From: an uncultured Saccharospirillaceae bacterium
Lineage (GTDB): Bacteria; Pseudomonadota; Gammaproteobacteria; Pseudomonadales; Oceanobacteraceae
Assembly: GCA_947499545.1 (NCBI GenBank)
Contig: CANMOZ010000001.1
Span: forward strand, 434,001 to 498,000
Length of the DNA: 64,000 nt
Direction: 5' to 3'
Within the stretch, counting starts at the first letter, position 1, and each line of letters opens with the position of its first letter. Of the stretch, positions 37,734 to 47,464 are shown in pieces. Below the pieces are notes generated by a model, which was not told the origin of the DNA, made no database searches, and saw only the letters and a list, made by a program, of their open reading frames with translations. Made by a program: the position numbers and the translations under genes.

Positions 37734-39059
37734 TTAAATCACGAAAATAGCAATCCAACCAAACACTAATAATGGTAAGTTATAATGCAACATGGTTGGA
37801 ATGACGGTATCGCGAATGTGATCGTGCTGTCCGTCTAAGTTTAACCCCGCCGTCGTTGCCAGAGTGACTTCTGAAGCGGGTGAACCCGTGTCACCTAACA
37901 CGGCTGCCGTTGCTAACAAACAGGCGATGACCTCAACGGAGAAGCCTAACTGCATACCAATGGGGACAAAGATCACAGCCAGTAAAGGCACCGTTGCAAA
38001 CGAAGAGCCTATGCCAATGGTGATTAAAAGCCCAACCAGCAGCATCACTAAAGCCGCCATTGAACGAGAACCTTCAAATAAATTGACCGCCGATTCCACC
38101 AGACTTGGAATTTGTCCGCTTTGCTTCATCACTTCAGCAAACCCAGCAGCGGCCATCATGATAATACCGATGGTTGCCATAACCTTCATGCCTTCGGTAA
38201 AAAGGTCATTCCCCTCACCCCATTTAAAACCTTGCCCCAACATCACGACCAAGAAGCCTGCAATTGCTCCCATCGCCATGGAGTTCATGGTCAATTGAAC
38301 CACTAAAAAGACAACAGCAGCGACCGCAAACAACAAGGCTAAATAAGTGTTCATTGCCTTAGAGCGTGTATTGGCTTCGGGAACGGGTTTAATCTCAGAA
38401 GCCGGATGCAAAGCATAAGCTCTTGGAGCGCGATAACTGACAAAAATGGCGAACAGCAAGCCCAACAACATGCCCAGTGCTGGTAACGCCATAACAGTGG
38501 TCATATTAACCCCTTCTGCGACAACCCCTTGCTGTTCAATTTGAGGAATAATTAACTCGTTGAGGAACATTTGTCCAAAGCCAACCGGTAAAAACATATA
38601 AGGCGTCACTAAGCCAAAACTCAATAAACAGGCAATTAAACGACGATCGAGTTGCAACTTATTGAACAGCCCTAGAAGCGGTGGAATCAATAGAGGAATA
38701 AAGGCAACGTGAACTGGCAAAACATTTTGCGAACTCACGGCCATCAACGTAATTAAAGTAATCAACGTGATTTTAACCGTTTGCTGCTCATGTTCTATTT
38801 TTTGAGTGATGCGAGCGGCCAGTGCATCCACTACGCCTGAAGCAGACACCAAATACGCAAACCCACCGATCAGGGCATAACTTAAGGCCAGCTTAGAGCT
38901 TGCGCCCAAGCCCGATTGGAAAGCATCCCAGGTAGCTTGGAACTCCATATTGGCTAGAAGCCCCCCCACAAAGCTGGCTACCACCAGCGAAATGATGATG
39001 TTCAAGCGTAACAACGTTAACGCAAGCATCACAATGACGGATAAAACCACTGCATTCAT
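37734..39059 (-). CDS. Na+/H+ antiporter family protein
   Basis: The 441-residue membrane protein has about twelve hydrophobic segments and matches the NhaC-like group exemplified by Haemophilus HI1107. Notable conserved stretches are VSSQNVLPVHVAFIPLLIPPLL and ATAAVLGDTGSPASEVTLATTAGLN-like sequence near the C-terminus. Exchange of Na+ for H+ across the inner membrane is the family role, suitable for a marine cell with sodium-driven motors. Substrate could alternatively be a carboxylate, as these families overlap. It is a single gene on the minus strand. Confidence 0.8.
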   Translation of the reverse strand: MNAVVLSVIVMLALTLLRLNIIISLVVASFVGGLLANMEFQATWDAFQSGLGASSKLALSYALIGGFAYLVSASGVVDALAARITQKIEHEQQTVKITLITLITLMAVSSQNVLPVHVAFIPLLIPPLLGLFNKLQLDRRLIACLLSFGLVTPYMFLPVGFGQMFLNELIIPQIEQQGVVAEGVNMTTVMALPALGMLLGLLFAIFVSYRAPRAYALHPASEIKPVPEANTRSKAMNTYLALLFAVAAVVFLVVQLTMNSMAMGAIAGFLVVMLGQGFKWGEGNDLFTEGMKVMATIGIIMMAAAGFAEVMKQSGQIPSLVESAVNLFEGSRSMAALVMLLVGLLITIGIGSSFATVPLLAVIFVPIGMQLGFSVEVIACLLATAAVLGDTGSPASEVTLATTAGLNLDGQHDHIRDTVIPTMLHYNLPLLVFGWIAIFVI

Positions 39060-39317
39060 TGGTATTCTGAGAGCCCCGTTCTAAAGAAATGAAATAACTT
39101 AATCGCCAAGCGCGCCTAAGCCTAACCGATTAAGGGGCTACCCTGAAGAATGGCAAGGCTCCCAACACTTGATAGGCGTTTTATGACTTAGCGCTTTAGG
39201 GACTGAGATTTAACAAAAGCGGAAAGGAATCGCAAGGGCAACTGGATAAATTAGCGATTTTTTGACTCTGGCACTAAAGAAGCATTATTCAGGAGCATCT
39301 CATCTATTAACCCCAGT

Positions 39318-39824
39318 CTACATAAAAAAGCGTGCACCCACTGCCGCATGCAAGGAGAGGCCTGTTTCAGGGAACAGGTCGATCATAGGCACAATCTCAG
39401 CAAATACATCAACGGGTGCCTTGGCGGGTTCAAAGACAATCCCCAAAGGAATCCGCAATCCTATCAAATCGTCATCATCCTCATCATGGAGAATTCTCAG
39501 CCCAGCGCCAAAATACACCGGGAGTTGCTGGCGTGCCTGCGGTTGTTGGAAGATGTTGTATTCATGGAGAAGATAATCGGCATGCAAATGAACTTGGTGT
39601 TCTTCCTCAAATTTCCAAGCCGCACCATAAGCGATGGCTTCACGCTTGTTTAATCTCGTTTTGACGCTCAATCCTGTTGGATGACCCAGCATGACGCCAA
39701 AACCGAAGAAGCGGGTTTGCGCGGGTGAGTCTGCCCAAGTAGCCTGAGCGTACATCAAGAAAGATACAAATAAAACGCAAACAAGCTGTATGCGATGCGT
39801 CAATTTTCTGGAGCGACAAGACAT
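39318..39824 (-). CDS. Outer-membrane beta-barrel protein, DUF3996-like
   Basis: The 168-residue protein has a signal peptide (IQLVCVLFVSFLMYAQATWA). Alternating amphipathic strands follow (FGFGVMLGHPTGLSVKTRL, VHLHADYLLHEYNIF, LPVYFGAGLRIL), ending FAEIVPMIDLFPETGLSLHAAVGARFFM. An aromatic last residue pattern and this strand spacing fit a small outer-membrane barrel. The pattern recalls DUF3996 proteins. I chose the ATG at 39824, preceded by AAGGTT; the longer opening begins with TTG. Function is unknown. Confidence 0.7.
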   Translation of the reverse strand: MSCRSRKLTHRIQLVCVLFVSFLMYAQATWADSPAQTRFFGFGVMLGHPTGLSVKTRLNKREAIAYGAAWKFEEEHQVHLHADYLLHEYNIFQQPQARQQLPVYFGAGLRILHDEDDDDLIGLRIPLGIVFEPAKAPVDVFAEIVPMIDLFPETGLSLHAAVGARFFM

Positions 39825-40276
39825 AAAGTGCAACCTTAAGCGTGCAATTCCTTCAACATCCTAGCACCCAATTCTTTTAATTGCTCGTTATCCAGAAATA
39901 GTAGATTGATTCTAAGACATAAGATGCAATAAATTTTAATATTATTGCTCCCTTTGGGGGACAAGCCAATACAAGTTGACGATCTTGGTCTTCAACTTGG
40001 GTCTGATCTTTTCTAGCAAATGAGATGGTTGCTTAATGACTAAGCTGTTCCTTCAGCTTTTTCTACCTAACGCCAAATCTCTGGCAAACATAATAGCAAT
40101 TGAATGCATTAACAGCTTAGCCATTAAGCCATTCAAATATAGGCCGTCATAGAACTCTCCTTTCCAATCGCTAGAAGTCAGGAGTGTTCTGTAAAAGGCC
40201 TGTCATAAAACCATAACAAGACTGTCAGCTTAAGCCTTTTTAGTTATCCATCATTTATGCATTCACTGGAGACCTC
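39825..40276. other. Intergenic region upstream of the sphingomyelinase gene
   Basis: About 450 bases with no supportable gene on either strand. It holds the divergent promoters of the outer-membrane protein and the sphingomyelinase. No repeats or mobile remnants were noticed. Confidence 0.4.
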
Positions 40277-41284
40277 ATGAAGCTCAATAGACCACTCATT
40301 ATTATTTTCTTCTTACTTAGCATAAATACGCCTGCATTAGGGCAGACCTACCTTCCCCTGAATGTCATGACGTATAACATATTTCAGTTACCGGCACCTG
40401 ACTGGGATCAAGATCAGCGCGCTTATCGATTGGATACAGCCATACGTAACATGAAACAAGCGCCTGACGTCATCGTGTTTAATGAGGTGTTTTCAGATAG
40501 CTCTGAATCAGCCATTGAAAATCTCAGAGATCTATACCCCTATCAAACCCAAAACGTCGGACAAAAATGTTTCGTGGGGTGGGACAAAATTACCGGTGAT
40601 TGCTCAATTTCGCCTTTTATTTCAAAAGGAGGCGTAGTCGTCGTGAGCAAATACCCCATCGAATACCAGCACGCTCATATCTACAAAAGCAGTATGAGAG
40701 GTACGTGGGACTTTATGGCCAACAAAGGCTTTGCCTACATACGCATCCGCAAAGAAGGCGAACTGTTCCATATTTTTGGAACTCACCTGCAAGCAACTCA
40801 CGATGATGTTTCAGATGATGAGCATAACGTGCGTATGAACCAACTGAAAGAAATGAAAGCGATTCTAGACGGCTATAAAATTCCAAAGACAGAAGCAGTC
40901 ATATTTGCAGGCGATATGAATGTAGAATGGAAGCTTAAGTCACAAGTTCAAGATATGCTTGGTATATTAGATGCTAAAATCCAGTTTAATCCAAGCATAC
41001 ATTCTTACTCATCAACTAAGAACTGGCTTACCAAACTCTATTATCGACGTTTTGGTGGAGATGCCAGTTTTGATGACACTTTAGATTATGTCTTAATTAG
41101 CCAGTCGCATCGCCAACCTACTGAATCCGCTGTACAGAGAGTCGTGCAATTACGATCAAATAATGAATGGTTCTGGCATACAATGGAGGGCACTTGGCAA
41201 ATGCCCAATGGCAATATGGAACACAACGGCTTTTATAATGAATTATCTGATCATTATCCGGTACAAGCTCAATTCCAATTTTGA
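40277..41284 (+). CDS. Secreted sphingomyelinase C
   Basis: The 335-residue protein has a signal peptide (cleavage near residue 23) and the DNase I-like fold of bacterial sphingomyelinases C such as Bacillus cereus SMase and Staphylococcus beta-toxin. Active-site motifs are present: VMTYNIF, FNEVF with metal-binding Glu70, GTHLQA with His170, AGDMNV with Asp213 and Asn215, and LSDHYPV with Asp325/His326. It hydrolyses sphingomyelin to ceramide and phosphocholine and would act on eukaryotic membranes as a hemolysin. It is monocistronic with a downstream terminator. Alternative activity on other phospholipids is possible. Confidence 0.92.
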   Translation: MKLNRPLIIIFFLLSINTPALGQTYLPLNVMTYNIFQLPAPDWDQDQRAYRLDTAIRNMKQAPDVIVFNEVFSDSSESAIENLRDLYPYQTQNVGQKCFVGWDKITGDCSISPFISKGGVVVVSKYPIEYQHAHIYKSSMRGTWDFMANKGFAYIRIRKEGELFHIFGTHLQATHDDVSDDEHNVRMNQLKEMKAILDGYKIPKTEAVIFAGDMNVEWKLKSQVQDMLGILDAKIQFNPSIHSYSSTKNWLTKLYYRRFGGDASFDDTLDYVLISQSHRQPTESAVQRVVQLRSNNEWFWHTMEGTWQMPNGNMEHNGFYNELSDHYPVQAQFQF

Positions 41285-41304
41285 TTTAAAAGTATAACAA
41301 CGGT

Positions 41305-41333
41305 GGGTTTTTCTATTTACGCATGAAAAACCC
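41305..41333. terminator. Bidirectional terminator hairpin
   Basis: GGGTTTTTC at 41305-41313 pairs with GAAAAACCC at 41325-41333 around an 11-base loop. It lies between the convergent sphingomyelinase and cupin genes. Confidence 0.7.
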
Positions 41334-41349
41334 TTCCCAACTTCTTTAA

Positions 41350-41856
41350 TTAAGCCATCGCTTTTATTAAGGGCTTTAAACGACCATACACATCATCAGC
41401 AACCAACGACCGTATAACATCAAAACTGGCTATTTCATTATCTTTATACTCAAAGCCTGGAATCACCACTTCACTGATCAAAGCAAAGTCTCCTTGAACC
41501 AATCTGGCGGCTTTCCAAACATGACCTGGCACTAACAATTGAAGCATTTCTCCTTGCATGACATCATTTCCTAATCGACAAACGTTCAACGCACCTTGAT
41601 CCGTTAACGTCGTGTATTCAAGCACGCCTCCCAAATGATAGAAGTGCAAAATATCAGACCGATTTCGATGAAAGAAATTAATGGGGCTATCCGTCGTCAA
41701 ACAGTAATAAATAGAAGTACCTAAGAAACGTTCTTGTCCCTGAACCAGTTCCATGGTTTGACGAGACTCATAAGTGCGACGGAAATACCCAGATTCAAGG
41801 GGGTGAGGCTCCAACCCCAACTGATTCAGCAATTGATCAGCAGTTAAGTTAAGCAC
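41350..41856 (-). CDS. Cupin_5 (DUF985) family protein
   Basis: The 168-residue protein shows the DUF985 pattern: ESGYFRRTYES, TSIYYCLTTDSPINFFHRNRSDILHFYHLGG, then PGHVWKAARL and the ending SEVVIPGFEYKDNEIAS. It forms a small cupin barrel. Members occur widely and a few bind sugars, but no general reaction is established. The start is a GTG at 41856 with AAGGA upstream. It is the last of several minus-strand genes but separated from its neighbour by 74 bases. Confidence 0.85.
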   Translation of the reverse strand: MLNLTADQLLNQLGLEPHPLESGYFRRTYESRQTMELVQGQERFLGTSIYYCLTTDSPINFFHRNRSDILHFYHLGGVLEYTTLTDQGALNVCRLGNDVMQGEMLQLLVPGHVWKAARLVQGDFALISEVVIPGFEYKDNEIASFDVIRSLVADDVYGRLKPLIKAMA

Positions 41857-41930
41857 AACGCTATCCTTATTATTGGCTTATTCTTATAAGCACTCCACAT
41901 CCTTAGAGTGCGATGATTATATAGATCTCA

Positions 41931-42344
41931 CTATGGCTTTGACTCAAGAACCTTATGAATTGGCGTGCCCACTACTTCGTGATAGAGTTTAGACATAATT
42001 TGATTGTTATAATGTTTTACAAGCGTCTGAGAGCGAACAAGCTCGTAAAGCTCATAGATCGTAATACCGACTATAAGCCCAGCACCAATCAACACAGCCC
42101 CCTGATACAATAAAATAACACCCGCCCAGAATATTCCTATATTGATCAGCCCCAACACCCAGTGTCCCAAATAAAAATGATGCAGGCCTGCAATAAAAAT
42201 ATAATTCAGCGTTGCATAAGTATCGGGATCCTTCATTCTCGGCTCGAGCAAGTGATAAAATTTTTGGCGTTGTTCTTCAGATAAAGATCGCACCTGTTGT
42301 CGAATAAGCTCTTCTTGCTCTTCAACGAGGGCTTTTTGCAACAT
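41931..42344 (-). CDS. TM2-domain-like membrane protein
   Basis: The 137-residue protein has a charged N-terminal helix. Two hydrophobic segments follow around GLHHFYLGHWVLGLINIGIF, which fits the TM2 family pattern (a short helix hairpin with a G-x-H-x-F-Y-L-G turn). A third partial hydrophobic segment follows. The ATG at 42344 has GAAGGA upstream. Function of bacterial TM2 proteins is unknown. It shares no obvious partner with its neighbours. Confidence 0.7.
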   Translation of the reverse strand: MLQKALVEEQEELIRQQVRSLSEEQRQKFYHLLEPRMKDPDTYATLNYIFIAGLHHFYLGHWVLGLINIGIFWAGVILLYQGAVLIGAGLIVGITIYELYELVRSQTLVKHYNNQIMSKLYHEVVGTPIHKVLESKP

Positions 42345-42466
42345 AAATCATTCCTTCAGACTCAGATACAAAGAATAGGTGAACAGCTCTCTATCGTAAC
42401 AAGCATCAATATCGTTTATTCTGATCATCTGATAGAAAGCCCGCGTTAACATACATCAAATGATCA

Positions 42467-42688
42467 CTAACGTCCCAAAGTGACAATCACCGCTTCACGT
42501 TTCCAAAAAAGCAAGAAACGCTTTTGTTCAATCACCTGAAAGACTACCTGCCATCCATCAGCGGCTTCTTTATTCAAAGTAATTTCCATTTTTTTAATGG
42601 GCACGCCAGAAGCACCTAAGAAAATGGTTCCTAAGCCGCCTTCAACAATATGAATAACTTTATACTCTGTATAGCGTCCAGCTTGCAT
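42467..42688 (-). CDS. DUF4177 family protein
   Basis: This 73-residue protein (EYKVIHIVEGG, then LNKEAADGWQVVFQVIEQKRFLLFWKREAVIVTLGR) matches DUF4177. That is a small alpha-beta family recognised by the N-terminal YKV strand and the final VTLxR strand. A GAGGTGA ribosome-binding site precedes the ATG at 42688. It follows bioD by only 30 bases on the same strand, but no role in biotin synthesis is implied. Confidence 0.8.
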   Translation of the reverse strand: MQAGRYTEYKVIHIVEGGLGTIFLGASGVPIKKMEITLNKEAADGWQVVFQVIEQKRFLLFWKREAVIVTLGR

Positions 42689-42717
42689 AGTGACTTCACC
42701 TCTTTTAAAAATGTATG

Positions 42718-43416
42718 TTACGAATTTGTATTCAACAAAACTTCAATATTAAAAACAGCTTGATGCGAAGATTGGTACTTTTCATCAAGATAGGGTAATA
42801 CCCCTAAAAAAGGGGCATTAATGATACGTTTCAATGTGTCAATATTTTCATACTGAACAGCCATGTCTGGGTCTAAGCCATTCGCAACCCAACCAGCCAG
42901 TTTGAGCCCATCGTTTTGGATTGCTTCAACAGTCAACAGCGCATGATTGATGCAACCTAAACGCAACCCAACAACCAACACGACCGGGCAATCTAACCTT
43001 TTAGGGATATCTGAAAAATATTGATGGTCATTTAAAGGGACCCGCCAACCACCAGCACCTTCAATTAAGATGAGTGACTCATGCTGATCGATAGGGTTCA
43101 ACACCTGTTCAATATGATCACGTATATTTTCAGCGGTAAGAATAACTCCTTCTTGTTGAGCGGCTATATGAGGCGCTATGGCCGGCTCAAAAACATAGGG
43201 GTTGACTTGTTCGTAGGTTAATCTATGACTGCTTGCACTGATTAATGACAACGCATCTTGATTGCGTAACCCACTGGCCGTTTGCTCTGCATCAGACGCG
43301 ATGGGCTTTAACCCAAGCGTTTCAATTCCTTTCGACTGAGCATATTTTAGCATCTCTGTCGCAACGGTTGTTTTCCCTATTTCGGTATCAGTCCCTGCAA
43401 CAAAAAACATCGGCAT
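42718..43416 (-). CDS. bioD: Dethiobiotin synthetase
   Basis: The 232-residue P-loop enzyme carboxylates 7,8-diaminopelargonate to dethiobiotin with ATP. FVAGTDTEIGKTTVA is the Walker A-like loop. SLILIEGAGGWRVPL carries the conserved Glu and Gly of the substrate loop, and VVLVVGLRLGCINHALLT is the second signature. It is the last gene of the bioB-bioF-bioH-bioC-bioD operon, separated from bioC by 72 bases. Confidence 0.95.
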   Translation of the reverse strand: MPMFFVAGTDTEIGKTTVATEMLKYAQSKGIETLGLKPIASDAEQTASGLRNQDALSLISASSHRLTYEQVNPYVFEPAIAPHIAAQQEGVILTAENIRDHIEQVLNPIDQHESLILIEGAGGWRVPLNDHQYFSDIPKRLDCPVVLVVGLRLGCINHALLTVEAIQNDGLKLAGWVANGLDPDMAVQYENIDTLKRIINAPFLGVLPYLDEKYQSSHQAVFNIEVLLNTNS

Positions 43417-43488
43417 TTAGTTCCCTACCTACTTACATATTTCTTCTCAAGGTGAAGTGACGGTCAGCTCTCAAGGCTTAAAGATGAT

Positions 43489-44325
43489 TTAAACGTGCAT
43501 ATAAAGATAAGCAATTTCATACGTGACAGGCAACCCTTGAGGTCGACGCTTAGCTTCATAAGCTTCTTCTAACCGCCTAAAGTCCGAACGAGTTGTCGAT
43601 TTCGTTTGATTTCTTTTTACAAAATTAGCACCAATACCTTTAAGCGATTTCAGTATTTCTTTTACAGAAGGGTAGTACAAAGTGTGGTTTTCTCGCTCTA
43701 TGGAATATTCACTCACCTTACGACCTGGATATTGGGCACCCAGTAAATTCAACTGATTTTGCAATGCTCGTTCGGTGTTAAAAACATTCACATGTTGTTG
43801 CGCATCAACGCTTTGCCAAGCAACGCTTAATTCATCCAAGCTTCCTGCTACCAAAGTGGAAAATGCAGCAACGCCTCCCGGCTTTAATACCCGTACCGAT
43901 TCATGCAACACCTTAGCGGCATCACACCACTGGATCATTAAATTAGAAAAAACACCATCTAATTGCTGAGTCTCGAAAGGCAATTGCTCTGCATCCGCCC
44001 ATTGATAATGAATATTATTTTCCCCATATTTAGCCTTCGCATTTTGCAACATAGCGTTAGATAAATCGGCCGCAATTAATACCCCTCTCTTACCAATCAA
44101 AGGCTGCAGCATTGGCAAACAAAATCCGCTTCCACACCCAAGATCTAACACTTGCCGATCCGTTGTCTCAGCAGGCAATCGTTGCGTAAAGCCTCGCAAT
44201 AATTGCTCAGCGCAATATTGCTGGACGACTGCAAAGTCATCATAAGTCGATGCGGCTTTTGAGAAAGCTCGTGCAACGGCTTGCTTGTAGGCTGTAGTAG
44301 GGAATCTCTCCAAACAACTCATCAT
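43489..44325 (-). CDS. bioC: Malonyl-ACP O-methyltransferase BioC
   Basis: The 278-residue SAM-dependent methyltransferase caps malonyl-ACP so fatty-acid enzymes can build the pimelate moiety. VLDLGCGSGFCLP is motif I. The N-terminal AVARAFSKAASTYDDFAVVQ is the BioC-specific region, and FSNLMIQWCD matches the post-I motif. It sits between bioH and bioD in the operon, 13 bases downstream of bioH, an arrangement typical of pseudomonads. Confidence 0.93.
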   Translation of the reverse strand: MMSCLERFPTTAYKQAVARAFSKAASTYDDFAVVQQYCAEQLLRGFTQRLPAETTDRQVLDLGCGSGFCLPMLQPLIGKRGVLIAADLSNAMLQNAKAKYGENNIHYQWADAEQLPFETQQLDGVFSNLMIQWCDAAKVLHESVRVLKPGGVAAFSTLVAGSLDELSVAWQSVDAQQHVNVFNTERALQNQLNLLGAQYPGRKVSEYSIERENHTLYYPSVKEILKSLKGIGANFVKRNQTKSTTRSDFRRLEEAYEAKRRPQGLPVTYEIAYLYMHV

Positions 44326-44338
44326 TTCGTCACAATCA

Positions 44339-45133
44339 TTAATCGTTTTGATTTAACGCGTGCATCACTTGAACAGCAAACACATCAAAAGCGCTTGCAA
44401 CCTCTTCGATTCTAGAAATCGGAAATAGATGACTACCAGAGACAACCTGAACATAGTGCTTAGGGTTTAACTGTTTTACTTGAATGGCTAAATCAGGGCG
44501 AATAATCGAGTCTTTAGAGCCGAAGAGGTGCAAACTTGGGCATTGAATATCGGCATATATCGAACGTCCATCCCACTTTCCTAACCACTCGAGCGAAGAA
44601 ACCAAGGTTTTAGAGGTTGGCAACGTATTCAAGGCTGTGTCTTTTACCGCTTTGATCAGGGGTAACAAAAGCTGGTCTTCCCCAACAGCCGTCAGCGCTG
44701 CAAATCTTGATACAGATTTTTCTGGTTGTTTTTGGGCCGTTTCCAAAAAACTGTCAAATAAATCCTGAGGGATTCCCAATGGCCAATCCGGCGACGCTAA
44801 AAAGTGAGGCGTGCTGGCAAGCGTCACTAACGCCGTTACCCTTGCTGGGTATTGATGAGCAATGTAAGCAGCAAGCTGCCCTCCCATGGACCATCCCATC
44901 CATAGCGCTTTTTGAGGTGCATGGTCCAGCAATATCGGAGCAATTTTTTCTGGACGATATTCTTCAGGAGAACTGCCCCCAAAACCAGGAAGGTCGACCA
45001 TATAGACTTGGAAGCTCTTGCTTAATCCAACGGCCAATGGACGTAATATTTCAGCGTTCATGGCCCAGCCATGCAATAACACCAGAGAGGGGTTTTCCGA
45101 TTCGCCTAAAATTTCAACGTTGAGATCCGACAT
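44339..45133 (-). CDS. bioH: Pimeloyl-ACP methyl ester esterase BioH
   Basis: The 264-residue alpha/beta hydrolase removes the methyl cap from pimeloyl-ACP. LVLLHGWAMNAEIL and LPGFGGS form the oxyanion region. GWSMGGQLA holds the nucleophile Ser, and the catalytic His is in VSGSHLFPISR, with an Asp in SKDSIIRPDL. I chose the ATG at 45133, four bases after the bioF stop; the longer opening at 45217 lies inside bioF. Length agrees with E. coli BioH (256). Confidence 0.92.
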   Translation of the reverse strand: MSDLNVEILGESENPSLVLLHGWAMNAEILRPLAVGLSKSFQVYMVDLPGFGGSSPEEYRPEKIAPILLDHAPQKALWMGWSMGGQLAAYIAHQYPARVTALVTLASTPHFLASPDWPLGIPQDLFDSFLETAQKQPEKSVSRFAALTAVGEDQLLLPLIKAVKDTALNTLPTSKTLVSSLEWLGKWDGRSIYADIQCPSLHLFGSKDSIIRPDLAIQVKQLNPKHYVQVVSGSHLFPISRIEEVASAFDVFAVQVMHALNQND

Positions 45134-45137
45134 CCCA

Positions 45138-46322
45138 CTACTCTGTTCCAAGGGTTGGTTTGATGGCCTCTGATAAGGCCTCCAATAATTGATCAATTTG
45201 AGCTTGTGTATGCTCACTGGTGAGCGTTATACGGAGTCGTGCCGTTCCTTCTGGTACCGTTGGTGGCCGAATGGCTGACACCCAACAACCTTTGGCTTGT
45301 AATAGTCGACTCATTTCTACCGCTTTTTTGGCATCTCCAACGATCAAAGGCTGAATCGGGGTTGCTGAAGGCTGCAAAGGCAGCCTTAATTCATGAGCCA
45401 TTGATGTAAAGTAGTTTAGGTGATGCTTCAAACGAGCACGACGCTCTGGGGCTTGAGCAAGCTCAATACTTTTCAACGTCGCATAGGCAACGGCCGGCGG
45501 AGCGCCCGTTGTATAAATATAAGGACGAGCGAATTGTCGCAAATAGTCAATCCAATCTCGTGGCCCTGCCACAAAAGCGCCCGCCGTTCCTAAAGCTTTG
45601 CCTAAGGTGCCAACCAACAATGGGATACTTTTTTGGCTGATACCAAGATGGTTGAGAGTACCACTGCCATCATGGCCGATCACACCTACACCATGCGCAT
45701 CATCGACCATGACACGAACCTGATCGGCTTGTTTAAGCAGCTTAAGCATGTCCTTTAATGGCGTAATATCACCATCCATACTGAAGACTGCATCCGTCGC
45801 TAAAAGTGCCCTTTTATGAGGGTGTTTTAATTCGATGTGGCGCAACCGCTTAACAACGTGATCAATATTCGCATGCTGGTAACGATAACAACGAGCTCCC
45901 GATAACCTTGCGCCATCAATCAATGAGGCGTGATTCCATTTATCCTCTAGCAGTACGCCTTCTTTATCTAAAAAGGTTGAAAGCACTGCCAAATTGGCCA
46001 TGTAGCCTGTCGAAAACAATAGTGCGTCGTCTCGTTGGAGCCAAGAAGCCAATCGTTCTTCAAGCGCTTGATGAAACTCATGATGACCCGTGACAAGATG
46101 AGCCGCGCCACTACCCACCCCAGATAGTTTGGCCCCCTCAATAAAAGCGGCCTGAACCTCAGGGTCTCCAGCAAGCCCCAAGTAATCGTTACTGCTGAAG
46201 TTGATGTACTCCCGACCATGGGTGTACAAACGCAAACGGTCTTTCCCCGAAAAGGCCTGTGTCACTCGATACTGACCTTGCTGCTTGCGATCATCTAATC
46301 GCTGTTGAAACGCCCACAGCAT
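45138..46322 (-). CDS. bioF: 8-amino-7-oxononanoate synthase
   Basis: The 394-residue PLP enzyme condenses pimeloyl-ACP or CoA with alanine. It has NFSSNDYLGLA and HHEFHQALEERLASW. MVDDAHGVGVIG is the PLP ring region, and the Schiff-base lysine is in LVGTLGKALGTAGAFV. The ATG at 46322 lies four bases after the bioB stop, and the longer opening at 46403 lies inside bioB. Length fits E. coli BioF (384). Confidence 0.95.
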   Translation of the reverse strand: MLWAFQQRLDDRKQQGQYRVTQAFSGKDRLRLYTHGREYINFSSNDYLGLAGDPEVQAAFIEGAKLSGVGSGAAHLVTGHHEFHQALEERLASWLQRDDALLFSTGYMANLAVLSTFLDKEGVLLEDKWNHASLIDGARLSGARCYRYQHANIDHVVKRLRHIELKHPHKRALLATDAVFSMDGDITPLKDMLKLLKQADQVRVMVDDAHGVGVIGHDGSGTLNHLGISQKSIPLLVGTLGKALGTAGAFVAGPRDWIDYLRQFARPYIYTTGAPPAVAYATLKSIELAQAPERRARLKHHLNYFTSMAHELRLPLQPSATPIQPLIVGDAKKAVEMSRLLQAKGCWVSAIRPPTVPEGTARLRITLTSEHTQAQIDQLLEALSEAIKPTLGTE

Positions 46323-46326
46323 AAGT

Positions 46327-47376
46327 TCAGGCTTGCGCCTCGCAAGCATCATAAAATAAGGGGGATTGAGGGCTAACAGGAGCAGACTCAGGCAACGTTT
46401 CATCCGGTTTTGAACAATGAGCCGATGCTGCTAAGGGCTCAGGTTCAATGCCTAAACGCTTAAATAGAAGGCGATCTGCATCGGCATCTGGGTTGCTCGT
46501 CGTCAGTAATTTTTCACCATAAAAGATTGAATTAGCACCTGCTAAAAAGGCAAGGGCCTGCATCTCATCACTCATATTCTCTCGCCCAGCAGACAGGCGC
46601 ACATGAGATTCGGGCATCATGATTCGAGCAACGGCAATGGTCCGAATAAAATCAAAGGGATCAATAGGGTCTGCGTCTTCGAGTGGTGTTCCTGGTACAG
46701 CCACCAACTGGTTAATGGGCACACTTTCAGGATGCGGCTTTAAGTTAGCCAAGCTCACCAGTAAACCGGCTCGGTCATTTTGGGTTTCACCCATCCCCAA
46801 TATCCCGCCAGAGCATATTTTCATGCCTGATTTTCGAACGTGATCCAAGGTATCCAATCGATCCTGAAAGGAACGGGTGGTGATGATTGAACGATAGTAT
46901 TCGGGCGAGGTATCCAAATTGTGGTTGTAGTAATCTAGGCCCGCTTCAGCCAGTGCATCCGCCTGCTCTGGCTGAAGCATGCCTAAAGTCATGCAGGTTT
47001 CGAGGCCCATCGCTTTTACCCCTTTGACCATTTCGATCACATAGGGCATATCTTTTCGGCTGGGGTGCTTCCAAGCGGCTCCCATACAGAAGCGCGTGGC
47101 ACCCGCTTCTTTTGCTTTTGAGGCTTGTTTTAGGACTTTTTCTACTTCAATCAGCTTTTCTTTATCCAAACCCGTGTTGTAATGTCCACTTTGAGGGCAG
47201 TACTTACAATCTTCAGGACAAGCGCCTGTTTTGATGGACAATAATGTGCTGGTCTGCACTTGATTTGGAGCAAAGTGTTGGCGATGAAGTCGTTGCGCCT
47301 CGAATACTAAATCCATTAAAGGTTGTTCTAGTAAGCGAGCAACTTCCTCATAGGACCAATCGTGGCGGAGTGTCAT
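46327..47376 (-). CDS. bioB: Biotin synthase
   Basis: The 349-residue radical-SAM enzyme inserts sulfur into dethiobiotin. [14 protein letters not shown] holds the CxxxCxxC motif of the SAM [4Fe-4S] cluster. Further conserved segments are RFCMGAAWK and the [13 protein letters not shown] region. I chose the ATG at 47376 with AGGA upstream rather than 47430. It is the first gene of the biotin operon and divergent from comF. No convincing BirA operator was found in the 88 bases between. Confidence 0.96.
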   Translation of the reverse strand: MTLRHDWSYEEVARLLEQPLMDLVFEAQRLHRQHFAPNQVQTSTLLSIKTGACPEDCKYCPQSGHYNTGLDKEKLIEVEKVLKQASKAKEAGATRFCMGAAWKHPSRKDMPYVIEMVKGVKAMGLETCMTLGMLQPEQADALAEAGLDYYNHNLDTSPEYYRSIITTRSFQDRLDTLDHVRKSGMKICSGGILGMGETQNDRAGLLVSLANLKPHPESVPINQLVAVPGTPLEDADPIDPFDFIRTIAVARIMMPESHVRLSAGRENMSDEMQALAFLAGANSIFYGEKLLTTSNPDADADRLLFKRLGIEPEPLAASAHCSKPDETLPESAPVSPQSPLFYDACEAQA

Positions 47377-47464
47377 ATGCAGTATCCTGATTGCGCCATT
47401 ACTGGCGATTGTCTTAGGGTTTGGGCGCAATAAACAAGGCGCATTCTATGGAAGGAGTATCTTA

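Noticed and set aside
47377-47464. BirA operator between bioB and comF
   Set aside because: No TTGTAAACC-like inverted repeat with the usual spacing is present.
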